Positions 26,401 through 36,800 of a stretch of DNA of 64,000 bases are shown here, piece by piece (position 1 is the first letter of the stretch; each line of letters begins with the position of its first letter). Source of the stretch: Cardinalis cardinalis (taxonomy: Eukaryota; Chordata; Aves; Passeriformes; Cardinalidae); NCBI GenBank assembly GCA_014549065.1, contig JACDOX010000007.1, forward strand, positions 4,829,034 through 4,893,033, read 5' to 3'. The notes under the pieces are model-generated. The model was given only the letters and a program-made list of their open reading frames with translations. It had not been told where the DNA came from and made no database searches. Position numbers and translations under genes: made by a program.

Positions 26401-29400
26401 AACAAAATAAACATAACAAAATGCTGCCATACGCAGCAAGAGGAAAGTCAAGGCACTCAATTTATTTGTAAAATGGTAAAAGACAATTGATAGTGTGGAT
26501 AAGTATTTTTATATGCATTTATTAATTCATAAATTACAGTATAGCTCACCTCATCTTTCAACAACAGCTGATGTCTCCATTTTCCTCAGGAAACCCCTGC
26601 AGTTATAAGAAACATAAATAACATGCTTTAATGAGATATGGATTGATTATGTTGGGAAAGCTGACATTTTCATCCATCATTCTAAATGTTGTTTAATGAT
26701 GGATTACAAACCTGCAATTCCTCTGGTATGAGATTAAATAAAACATCAGGCTGNTTCAGCAGACTAGTCCAAGGAGATGACAATAAATCTGCTCAATTAT
26801 CAAATCAACAATCTGGTTTTCACTAATAAGNATATTATTATTTCATTTAGACTTGTTCAGGCATCACAGACTATTTTATTTCAGTCAGTCAATGGGAGCA
26901 AGTGCAGTATTTTATTCTCAGAGTTGCAAAGAACCAAGCTTTGAGAGAGCACAGTACATGCAGCTCAGCAGGCTTCAAGCAGACAGAAGAAAGCTACCAA
27001 TCTCCTTTCAAACCAAAAATACATTGTGAAAGAACATTTTGTTTTCAACCTAGTTAAGTAATCTGAAAGCCTGAACCAAAGGATACTGTGTGAGAAGCTG
27101 ATCCACTGAAAACAGAGTTACGGGATCCTCTGTGACTTGTGCTTCAACTTGGTTCTGTTGTTTATTTATAATTAAAATCATTCAGACTATCTTTTGGCCA
27201 GAAAAATTAGACTGCAAATAACTGCAAGAAAAAGAATCCCTCTTCTTTTCCTTGCTTCATGCTCATCAAGCAGAAATCNTGCAAAGTTTATTAGCAGAAG
27301 CCTAACACAGAGAGTTTTCTTTGCTAGCCAGTCCTAATAAACTCCCCCTCCTGGCAATCTAATCAAAAATGTTACATTTCACTCAGCAGCCTTGTTCTCC
27401 TCAGAATGTTTTGTAATGGCAGATAATACTACAATATGGAGCATGTCCAGCGCTCAGCAAAGCCACACAGACATGGGGGAACTTTTAATAGCTGAAAAAG
27501 TTTCAGTTTTCTACCCCAGACTGCAAGCCAGTGGAGCAGGTGGTCCATGGAAAACACATTGTGCGTTTTATGTGTATGCATGAATGATCCTTGCTGCTTT
27601 ACCAGGTACTGTTCTGAAAAATAAGGGGATATTAAAATACTGGATCCTCCAATCTCTAAACATCAGAAATGTGACAGCCTTGCAGTGGTAAGTTATAATC
27701 TGTTCCTTGCAGAAGGGAATTTTTCCAACTCTGCTCCAATACCTACTTCCCAAGTTTTCATGGACCTGACTCTTTCCCTCTGCTTTTGGGCATCCCCAGA
27801 TGCCAATAAAATAGGCATCTTGGATTTTCCTCAAAAGNAAAAACACAAGATCACTTATACTCCAGTTATGGAAACTCTATACCGAAGTTGCAAGAGTTGG
27901 ACGAAGAGGAGACGTGTGGAGCATAGAATTTATTTCTTAGTATTACCACTAGGAGTCAGTGAAGAAGTGAAAGCTGCTGACATGAAATGGAAAACTTGCT
28001 CCAGTTAAAAATGTCCTCCCTGGCTCTTTCCTGGCTCATGGACCATCAGATAAGCTTTGACATGATAGACCAAAACAAGGACATGGTACAATCCATGATG
28101 GTGTCATCATGAAAGGATAACCACAAACTTCTCTGCAGTGCTGACTAATTTAGCTTTAAGGCAATATGAGGGTGATTCTCATTACAAGTTAAGAAGGCAA
28201 AGAGAAATGTCATCTCTTCAGTATACAACTGTTTTGCCTTGTCTTTTTACTTCCCCTCTGACTTCCACCTTACCAATATTTTATAACAGTAGGCTGTATG
28301 ATTTTTCCTGAAGATAATCAAATCTCCCTTGGTGCAAGCTCTGTAAATATAGAATATGAACCTCTGAACTATAACTCTGAAATTTTCTGACTGCATTTAA
28401 AATAATTTTCATGCTCTGTTGTTATGTCAATTTTTATTCCTCAGCTTCTGTGATTTCCACGGTTAGGCCACAGTTAGGGAGGCTGAACTCTGCTTATTTG
28501 ATGTAAAAATAATTGTTCTAATAATAACATGAAAAAAGATCAATGAGAATGTTGTATATTTTTTGATGTTGACTGAGACTGCTCAGTTTAGAAAAGGAAG
28601 TGTGTGTNGAGAGAGGAAGCCTGGCTATCTGTCCTTACCAAGGCAGCCCCCTTTCTCTTGCCTTGCAGCCTTCCTGTCAGCACCCAGGGGTGATTTACAG
28701 AGCCAGTGGNGGAAGATGATGCCCTCCAATGCTTTGCATGCTCCCGAGTTCCTAATTTTACTGACTGGAAAAGCACCAGATATAGCTTCAGATTCTTCTG
28801 CAGGAAAAAATACTTGGATGCTCAGAGCCAGAGCTTTCTGAACCATCTGTGCAAGTACGCAAAGGGCTCCTTGGTGCAGTGCAGGCTGAGGGAGATAAGC
28901 CCTCTTCTCGTCCTGCCCAGAGGTACCTCCCACCATCGCAGTGAAAGTAGGGAAAGGATGAAAGCAGCAAATGACCCCCTTTGCTTTCTCTGCACAGCAG
29001 CAGCTGGTCCNGTGCCCTTGGCTTTCTCACAAGCAGACTTTCCTTCTCCATTGAACAAACAGGATGCAGCCAGTCCCATGCAAACANAAACAGCTTCCAA
29101 CTGGGAACCCCAGCAGCAGCTCCTGTTGCCCATTCTCTGCCTGTGAACTCCGGAAATGCTACCAAAGTGAGGAGCAGACCAAGAAAGCAGATTACTGCAG
29201 AGGGCAGAGGATAAGATGGTATTTTCCTGCTGAGCCAATTCTTGCCTTTCATAACACTGATGAGCTAATAGGTTTAACACTGGTGAACTGATGGGCTGAG
29301 TGTGATGTAAGCTATCTGAAGACCTTTAGGAAGCTTTAAAACACAGATCAATGTTGATTCACCTCCAGCTCCTTTCCACGGTAGGTGCACTTAGTTGGGC

Positions 29401-29439
29401 AGACACAAGCCCTGTGAAGCTGCCATCAGCCAGGACAAG

Positions 29440-29473
29440 TAACTCACTGCCAGGGGTAACTCACTGCCAGGGG
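29440..29473. repeat. Perfect 17-bp tandem duplication
   Basis: TAACTCACTGCCAGGGG occurs twice back to back (29440-29456 and 29457-29473) within a GC-richer patch. Perfect identity suggests recent slippage or a polymorphic site. Confidence 0.9.
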
Positions 29474-32089
29474 CAGTTAGGAGACCTGGCAAGCACCCAT
29501 CCCATCAACATCAAATGGTCCTTCTGCCACCCACTTGGTGCTGGTGGCAGGGAAGCCCTGACTCGAGGCACAGCATTACTGGGAGGTTTCTCCCATTGCA
29601 GGGGGCTGGTGCAGCCCCCTGGGCACCCTGAACCCTGCTCTCCCTGCTTATCTGCCTTGTTCACAAGCCAGCCATCTGCTTGGAGGTGTGGAACATGCAC
29701 AAGTTTGGTTATCAAACCTTGGTGAGATAGTTTTGTTCTTTTGCAGAAAGACCCTTTTCCCNCACCCTCCATCCTAAATGGAAAAAATTCTGACCTGTTC
29801 CTGTCCAAAGAAGTATCTGCCAACACTGAAAAGGATGACTGCATTCACCTCCAGGCGATCTGAGACAGATTTTTTCTAGTTTTTCAATAATTGGGAGAGT
29901 TTTTAAAAGCCACAAGAAAGTGAGTTCCCTTTCTGGGACATATTTGTCCAGCCTTGCCAGCTGTACTTGCATGCAGTATCTACTTCCAGGTCCAGGTCAA
30001 GCTTCTCCCTCAACAAATGATTTCTGAGTAGGTTTTCATTAGCTCCTCTGTACCACCAGTAACAGTATCAGGAAATATTGTAGTGCAAAATGTTCTAGTG
30101 GCATGGTGTAATCCTTCCTTCTTGTCTTTAAGTGTTATCACTGCAGAAACAGTGTAACTTTCATTTAAATAATTGTAATTAAGCAGCGTTTTAGCCCACT
30201 GCGCCTCCTGTTTAAGCCTCCTACTTTCTCAAATGTCAGTGTTGTACTGAAGACTTCTCAGTCACTGGGAGTCTCTTTACTCTGAGCTGATGTTACACAA
30301 CAAGCTTTGTATCCAAGAAATAGAAAGATAAAATCTACGCGTCTTCATTAATGAACATTTATTATAATCTTAGTGAATAAAACCCTGGGAAATTTATCTG
30401 ATATTTCCCCTCCTTTTTTTTTCTTTTTAAATTCATCTGTTTATTATTTAACTCCCTATATGTTTAACATTTCCTTATTTAATTCTATCACTTCTCTTTT
30501 AGTAAGTTCAAGCTCTTTTCATGCAGGACTGTTTAAGACTGGCTGGGTTCTCAGAAGAAATTGCTTCTCTTGATAACTNGATCAAAGAATTAATAAAATT
30601 ATGCCTCTAATTGTACATGATTTCCACAAGTACAGGTTACTGTTGATTATAAACTTTTTCACATTTGTATAAATACTTTGGGCTGTATAGATGCCATAAT
30701 ATCATACTACTGAANCAAGAAAATAAATCAAATTACAAATTGTAGGCCAATAAATGTTTTGTTTGGTTTCACTTTGCTGTTTCTACCCCTTTAAGTTTTA
30801 GTTGCTGTATTCAGCAGATATTTTACCTTTTACATCACTGATTAAATTAAGAGGCAAATTAATTTAAAGACTCTGACTGCTCTTGATTGTCAGCAATTTA
30901 GATGCTCATTAAGTGGTTTAAAGTACATTTAATTAAAGATGTATTGCTTCACATCCAGTAGTCAGTGAAACATGTAGTGTTTATGTCTTCTTATAAAGTA
31001 CTACCACTTCTGTAGTTCAAGAATGCTTTCAATGGATGCATAATTTCCTCATTTTAAAAGAATGACTAACCACTAATTGCACTGAATTGAGTCTTCCTCT
31101 TACCTACTGTTTATAATTGAATTGGCCCATACAAATGTTATGTCTTTGCTTGCTCTTATGTCCCCCCCTCACTATCTATTCCAATGGTTAGGAAAGACTG
31201 CTGATCAAAGGAGGAATCAGCCAATGCTAGAAAGGGATATGGAGTTTAGGTATCGAGATACATCACACACTACTCTGAATGCTTTTTTTATCCCTGATTC
31301 AAAAACCTATTTCAGAACAAGAGGAGTCAGCCTCTTTCATGTCTTCCAAAATAGAAGGTGCAGCCACATAACCAAGAGCAGCCACATAATACAGAAGGCC
31401 ACATAATCTGGTGTTTCTTGATGATGAAACATGAGATTATTGTACTTTTCCCTTCTCAAAAAGAGTTAGAAAAGTCAGACTGCCTTGACCTTCCCCACAA
31501 ATCCTTTGGCTGGAACTACCAGGGAGGGGGAGGAGGTGAAAGCCCTGACAACAAACCCCATGACATTTCTTCAAAGGCTTAGTAAAGAACAAGATTGTCA
31601 TGGAGCGAGTCATAATGCGTGATCTGTGCCAGCCCCATTTTANGCCCAGAAGGAAAAGCCTGGCAGTTGGAAAATCCTGGCAGTTGTACCTATTATTCAC
31701 TTTTGTTATAGGACTATTTATTTTGGAATAGAAAGAAGAGATTACGGGCTCAACACGAGTTTAAAAATGTATCGGTGCTTTCTCCTGCCTTGTTTTTGCA
31801 GCTGAGTTATTATAAAATAATGGGATATGTTGAAAGCGATCAAGGATTGGATATCCTTCCCAAAACAGGCTGTTCTCTTTCACCTTTAATAAAAGGAATT
31901 TGCTGTTTAAAGAAGTGAAAGCAGAACAGGAGATCTCTACAGCTGATTTCTGTGCAGATGAATTNACATCCTGAGGCTTATTTGCTTGTTTAGTAAAGTC
32001 ACCTGGGCCTCCTGCTGAATGAAAGGAAAACCNCACCTACCTCAGGCCTCCCTGTTCCTGTGACAAGAGGAAGAACTGGTTAACTTATA

Positions 32090-32155
32090 CAAGAGAGGTT
32101 TAGACTGGACATCAGGATGGATATCTTTACTAGAAGAGTGGTCAAACACTTTTAC
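32090..32155 (+). mobile_element. CR1 LINE fragment (plus)
   Basis: GAGAGGTTTAGACTGGACATC followed by GGATATCTTTACTAGAAGAGTGG and GTCAAACAC resembles the 3' part of avian CR1 LINEs (usual form AGGTTTAGATTGGATATTAGG). It is short and diverged, with no reverse-transcriptase reading frame. Confidence 0.6.
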
Positions 32156-32235
32156 TGGCTGGAAGTGAACACCAGCAGTCATTTAGCTCCAGCTCAAGCA
32201 CAGTCAGACCACTAGAGCACATTAGTAAGGAGTGA

Positions 32236-32375
32236 ATTTTGACTATCCCCAGTGAGGGAAACTCCACCCCATCTCTGGGCAGCCTCNTCCAGTGCTCAAC
32301 CACCTGCACAGTAAAGAAGTTCTTCATGTTCCAGTTGAACTTCCTGGACCTTNCTTCCTTGCAAGTGTTTCTAAA
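32236..32375 (-). mobile_element. CR1 LINE 3' fragment (minus)
   Basis: Read on the plus strand, the ATCTCTGGGCAGCCT, CCAGTGCTCAACCACC, ACAGTAAAGAAGTTCTTC and TTGAACTTCCTGGACC words match the reverse complement of the CR1 3' region. It lies about 80 bp from a CR1 fragment in the other orientation, so two insertions or a rearranged one are present. Confidence 0.75.
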
Positions 32376-32420
32376 ACAAATCAAGTCCCCAAACCAAGTC
32401 TGTTTTGCCCATGAGAATAA

Positions 32421-32556
32421 TTGGGAAGTGTCTTTATCTCAACCTGTGAGCTTTCCTGGGTTTTTTTTAATTCTGATTTCCTCCNCCACTTCATTGGGAA
32501 AGGGGAGTGAGAGTTGCTGGGTGGCAGACTGGCTACCAGGTGGAACCAAGCCACCA
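32421..32556 (+). mobile_element. ERV LTR 3' fragment
   Basis: CTTTATCTCAACCTGTGAG, a T-rich stretch, CATTGGGAAAGGGGAGTGAG and a final ACCAAGCCACCACAG match the 3' third of the LTR family at 37633-38100 and 22190-22590. Only the 3' end remains, directly beside CR1 pieces. Confidence 0.6.
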
Positions 32557-33240
32557 CAGTAGTGCAGCAAAGTACAAGTTGTTTGTAAGCTTTGGGCTCA
32601 AGACCAAAGAAAAACAACAACAACAACAATTTAGGCTGTCAAACTCCGTTCACTTCATGTCACTGGAAGGTTANCTCTCCTTCTTCTCCATGCCTGTGCA
32701 CTGAACTTCACATCAGAAAGTTAGGAGGCTTTCCCTTTTAAATCAGCATTGCACATCTATAAAACAACAGCTCCTACAAGATTGACTATACAGTTCTTAG
32801 AGTAGGAAGGCCTGGTTGATCTTCTGCAAAGTCAGCAAGGCCTTGAGCTGTTGAGCCTTTGCCCAGCAGTTTATAAGAGCTCCCTGAAACACAACACATC
32901 TTAATCTGAACCTCATATCCAGGCTAATAAACACCAAGTAAGGTGTACACCATCCCAAATGAACAACTTCCATGCATCTGCCTATATAATTTTCTTGTGA
33001 AATAGAAGGCATATTGTTCTTAAATCTGTCCAACAGTAGTTCAGTTTCTACTTAAGAAACCCTTCTTTTGTGAGAACCTAGTCATTCCCTCCTCAGCTCC
33101 TTTACTGTCTTGCTTGAAGGGGCGTGTACATTCAACACAAACTTCAGAAGCCAACATAAAACATCCTACAAAAGACAAGGTCATAAAGGATGATGGGAAT
33201 AGTTACAAATAAACAATGAACGCACAATAAAAGTGGTCTT
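32557..33240. other. Short intergenic stretch downstream of TDP2
   Basis: About 0.7 kb between the LTR fragment and the TDP2 polyadenylation signal. It has a small CAA repeat (32608-32627) and no recognisable exon. Confidence 0.5.
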
Positions 33241-33258
33241 AAAATACAAAAAGCAGCC

Positions 33259-33264
33259 TTTATT
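33259..33264 (-). terminator. TDP2: TDP2 polyadenylation signal (AATAAA)
   Basis: TTTATT on the plus strand reads AATAAA on the minus strand, about 340 bp beyond the TDP2 stop codon. This implies a 3' UTR of roughly 350 nt with cleavage near 33240. Other A/T-rich hexamers nearby could also be used. Confidence 0.6.
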
Positions 33265-33602
33265 ATGAGATCATAATACATGCCAAAATAAAAGTGTCTT
33301 TTAAATCACTGTGTATGTTTATGAATTGTATTTACAGGTTTTTCCTGCCATTTTAAAACTAGAATTTGTTTGGTTTTGCAGATATTTTCAAAAATAAATA
33401 TTATAAAACATGATTCAAGAAAATATGCATACAATAGGAAAAGGGAAACCTGGCTTGAAACAAAGCCATTCCTGCAGAAGCCAAGAACAAAGAATGGGTT
33501 GAAAACTTAAATATGCCCAACCTTAAACTGAGAGGGTAAAATTTNGTAAAAACAAGAATAAATCACCTAAAACCTGAAGATGCGAGTATTTTTTTCTCTT
33601 TT

Positions 33603-33884
33603 TTACAATATAACATCAAAGTTACACAGAATGCCCCAGTGATCACTAGGAAACCTGCCACATTCTAGTTTTTCCAAACCAATTAAGTCCATGCTTCGTG
33701 GGATGAAATGCCCCCCTTCCGCTGCAGGCCGAAAGTAAATGCGGTCAAACCTCATCTTGCACTTGTAGGCTGCATTCAGGTTGGTGTTGGACTGCGTGTC
33801 CCAAGTGTAGCGGCAGTGCTGGGGTTTACCCAAAAACTCCCAGGCATCCTTAATGTTGTCAGGTAGATTACCAAGTTTAGTAAC
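33603..33884 (-). CDS. TDP2: TDP2 coding exon 7 (C-terminal)
   Basis: Residues 276-368 plus the TAA stop. The acceptor is CTTCAG before VTKLGN. It carries the conserved DAWEFLGKP, YTWDTQ, MRFDRI and GRFPSDHWG segments. The DHWG histidine (H357) is the general acid of the catalytic site in this family. Confidence 0.97.
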   Translation of the reverse strand, partial: VTKLGNLPDNIKDAWEFLGKPQHCRYTWDTQSNTNLNAAYKCKMRFDRIYFRPAAEGGHFIPRSMDLIGLEKLECGRFPSDHWGILCNFDVIL

Positions 33885-36800
33885 CTGAAGGTAGAAGGAG
33901 GCAAAAAATTCCACAAGATAGTGAATTCACAAATTCTACCTTAAAAAAACAGAACTAAGTTGTCACAGGATTGGATTTTTTTCTGCAAAACACAAGTTGT
34001 TAAAAATCAAAGATCTTGGAGATGTTTCTAAACTATGGTATTTCTCCAGATACTCTAAAGCACCATTTCCTGCAGCACTTTCTAAATCCAAAACATGTTC
34101 CAAAATAAATGTTCAGCTCTGAAATGTTGAGGCATAGGGGCCAACACCATGTTTCCTAAACCAACGTCATTCCAGTTCACCACAATGGAATTTCACTACA
34201 GGGAGAGGTGAAACTCTGATCTTCTAGTAATAATGCACAAATTTCCCTTTTAGTATCAGCAGCCAAAAACTACTTCTAATTTTGAATGTCTTGACAGCTG
34301 GAAATTAAGATCTGTTTCTCCAGAGCACTCTCTTCCTTCATTGATTCTGAGAACTGGAGAGTTGAACAAGTAAAGACCAGGTTCTAAAAATGAGAAAATG
34401 TTTTTGAAGTCAAAACTTCCATCAAATCTGCCTGCATCTGTTCAGATACAAGTATTGTTATTAAAACATTTTGTCGTTTGGAAGGGGCCTCCACATATAT
34501 CACCTCAGCCAAAAAACCGCTTCTACTTAGTCACAGTTCCACATCTTAAGAATCAGNGTTGACTATCTCTGTTCTGCCTAAGCAGGTAATTTCCCATAAA
34601 GACAACAGAAAAGCCGGAGAAGGTTTTGACAAAATATCTTCTCTAAATAACAAAGTTGCTTATTTCTATTTACCTCGCTGTCTCTGAGGTTTGTATCCCC
34701 TCCAAATATAACAGTGGTGGACTCAGACTCCTTCTGCATTTCATTTAACACTATTTGCAGCTGCTTTATCCGTTCCTTGGAGTGATCTTTAGTGCTCTCC
34801 AGATGAGAAGTCATAAGGCAAAGTTCAATACCAGATATGCTCACCTGTGTGTGAAACAAAGAGGCAGTGTTGCTATCCACATCATGATAAGGAGCTCAAA
34901 GACAAAATCTAATCACAAAGCAAATGACTGAATATTAGAGCTCTGGTTAATATTAGTTTTACATTGAAGAAAAGGGGCTTACAGAAGGATAACAGGCTTT
35001 TAATTTTGTTTTCAGAGGTTATGAGATTTGAAAGCAAAGTATGGTAAGTAACTTGCATAAAAGATTTAAGTTTGTCAGTATCAAATGCCACTGGGTTTGT
35101 ACGCTTGGAGAAGTTTTTCTGCTTTTTGAGACTGTCACAGAGAAAAAGCCAGTTCAGCCTTTCCTGGGACTCTCTCTTTGGAAGGCAGAAGTACAGCTGC
35201 TTAGTACATCCTGACTCACTCACATGCACAACTAAAAGGTTCCTCTTCATGGCAGTCGTTGGGAAAGGTACTATGTCATGTTTTAGTAGCTTCACTCTTG
35301 ATTTCTTTAACATTACAGCAGTGAAATACTCTTCTATGTTACCTACAGAGGACCAAGCAAAGAAATGTTTGAGGACATCTTCTGCTGTGCCACAGCAGAA
35401 CTGCCATAAAGCAGATAAGGCTCTGAANGAGACCTTTTTACCACAACCTGTGAGAATATGTTGATTTTTAAGTCATTAGTGAAAAGTTGCATAATAATGG
35501 TCTGAATTTTCCAGATTGTTTAAATGCAAATACCTNAAAAAATTACTTATCTATGGTACTTTTTGATTACCCTTGCTACCAGTCTTTCAAAATGCAGAAA
35601 GAAATACAAAGAAAAACGCCAGAAAAGCAAGCTTCTCACATGCATAATTTGCATCAAGCTGATACCAAAACACAGAAACATCGAGTGCTTCCTTCTTCAC
35701 TTTACTCTTGATATTCTTTAAAATGGTTTTGACAAGAGAAACAGAATAAACCCAACCTTTGTTTTCTGGTTTTTGTCTTTAACACCTGAGGGTATTTTCT
35801 TACCTGGAATAATAGTGTAATTGCCTGCTTTCATCTGGAGAAGAGGGAGATGTGGTGGGATGACCTCCTGTAAAAACACAACATCTGGACTGTATCTGAA
35901 ATCAGCAAGGCAAGAAAAATTTCAATTAATTACTGAGAAGTAGTACTGCAACACTCTGAGGCCAATGGAACAAAGTCAGGGATTTCAGGTGCANCTTGCC
36001 CTCATCTTCCTAGGTAAGAATCTGCTCTTTAAAAAAGAAAAGGCCATCTGCACTGTATTTAGCAGCACATAGACACTACCATTACTGAAAGGGAGAAAAC
36101 AATTGTTATTACGAACACGAAACCAATATGGTAATAAAATGTATTACTTCCTCCTACCTCAACCTTGCAGGTTTCATATACTACATAACACAAGGAATTC
36201 AACTTAAGCAGCTGAAAAGCAGCTTTGGGACATGTTTTCCAGAAGATTCTCATGTACAGGATGCAATTATGAACTGTGTTTGTGATGTTTGGTTGCAACT
36301 TGAACAATATCGCTCATTATTAGACTTTTAAAGTAGCCATCTCAAAACATTTAACCTCTGGGACACTGCACANGTTCACACCTTTTACAGTCAGTATAAC
36401 AACACTCAGCCACTTAGGATTTATAGGGTGATTGATCTGCTGCATCTAACATTAAGGTAATTGGGACATGAAGATTTGTAAATTCCTAAATCAAAAAGCC
36501 TTTTTATTTTTCTGTTGAATCCAGGCACCTGACAATACAAAGAGGAGGCTGTACTTACAATGCCAGGTATGTACAGATTCCTCTGGCTCGATCTTTCACA
36601 TTTCCCAGATCCAGCCCATCAATGTTCCAGGTGATCAGCGAGAAGTTGCTGTCGTCTTCTTTTTGCTGCGAGTCTTCACTGTTAACACCAGCATTACTTG
36701 TAGTTGCATCTGCAGTGAGGTCAATGCTAAAGAGAGAGAATATTNGTTTGTTAATATGCTAATACTGACCTATCTGTGATTGCCTCACTTATCTCCTAAA

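Larger units (their letters stand above)
22591..32089. other. Gene-poor intergenic block
   Basis: About 9.5 kb with no exon that I can recognise. Contents include a diverged tandem duplication (23208-23415), an A-rich low-complexity patch (about 24000-24058), a distinctly GC-richer but CpG-poor patch (about 28600-29760) and a homeobox-site-rich AT stretch (about 30560-30960). Mammalian synteny predicts the 5' end of KIAA0319 on the minus strand hereabouts, but no MANSC or PKD-domain exon was seen. Confidence 0.5.
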
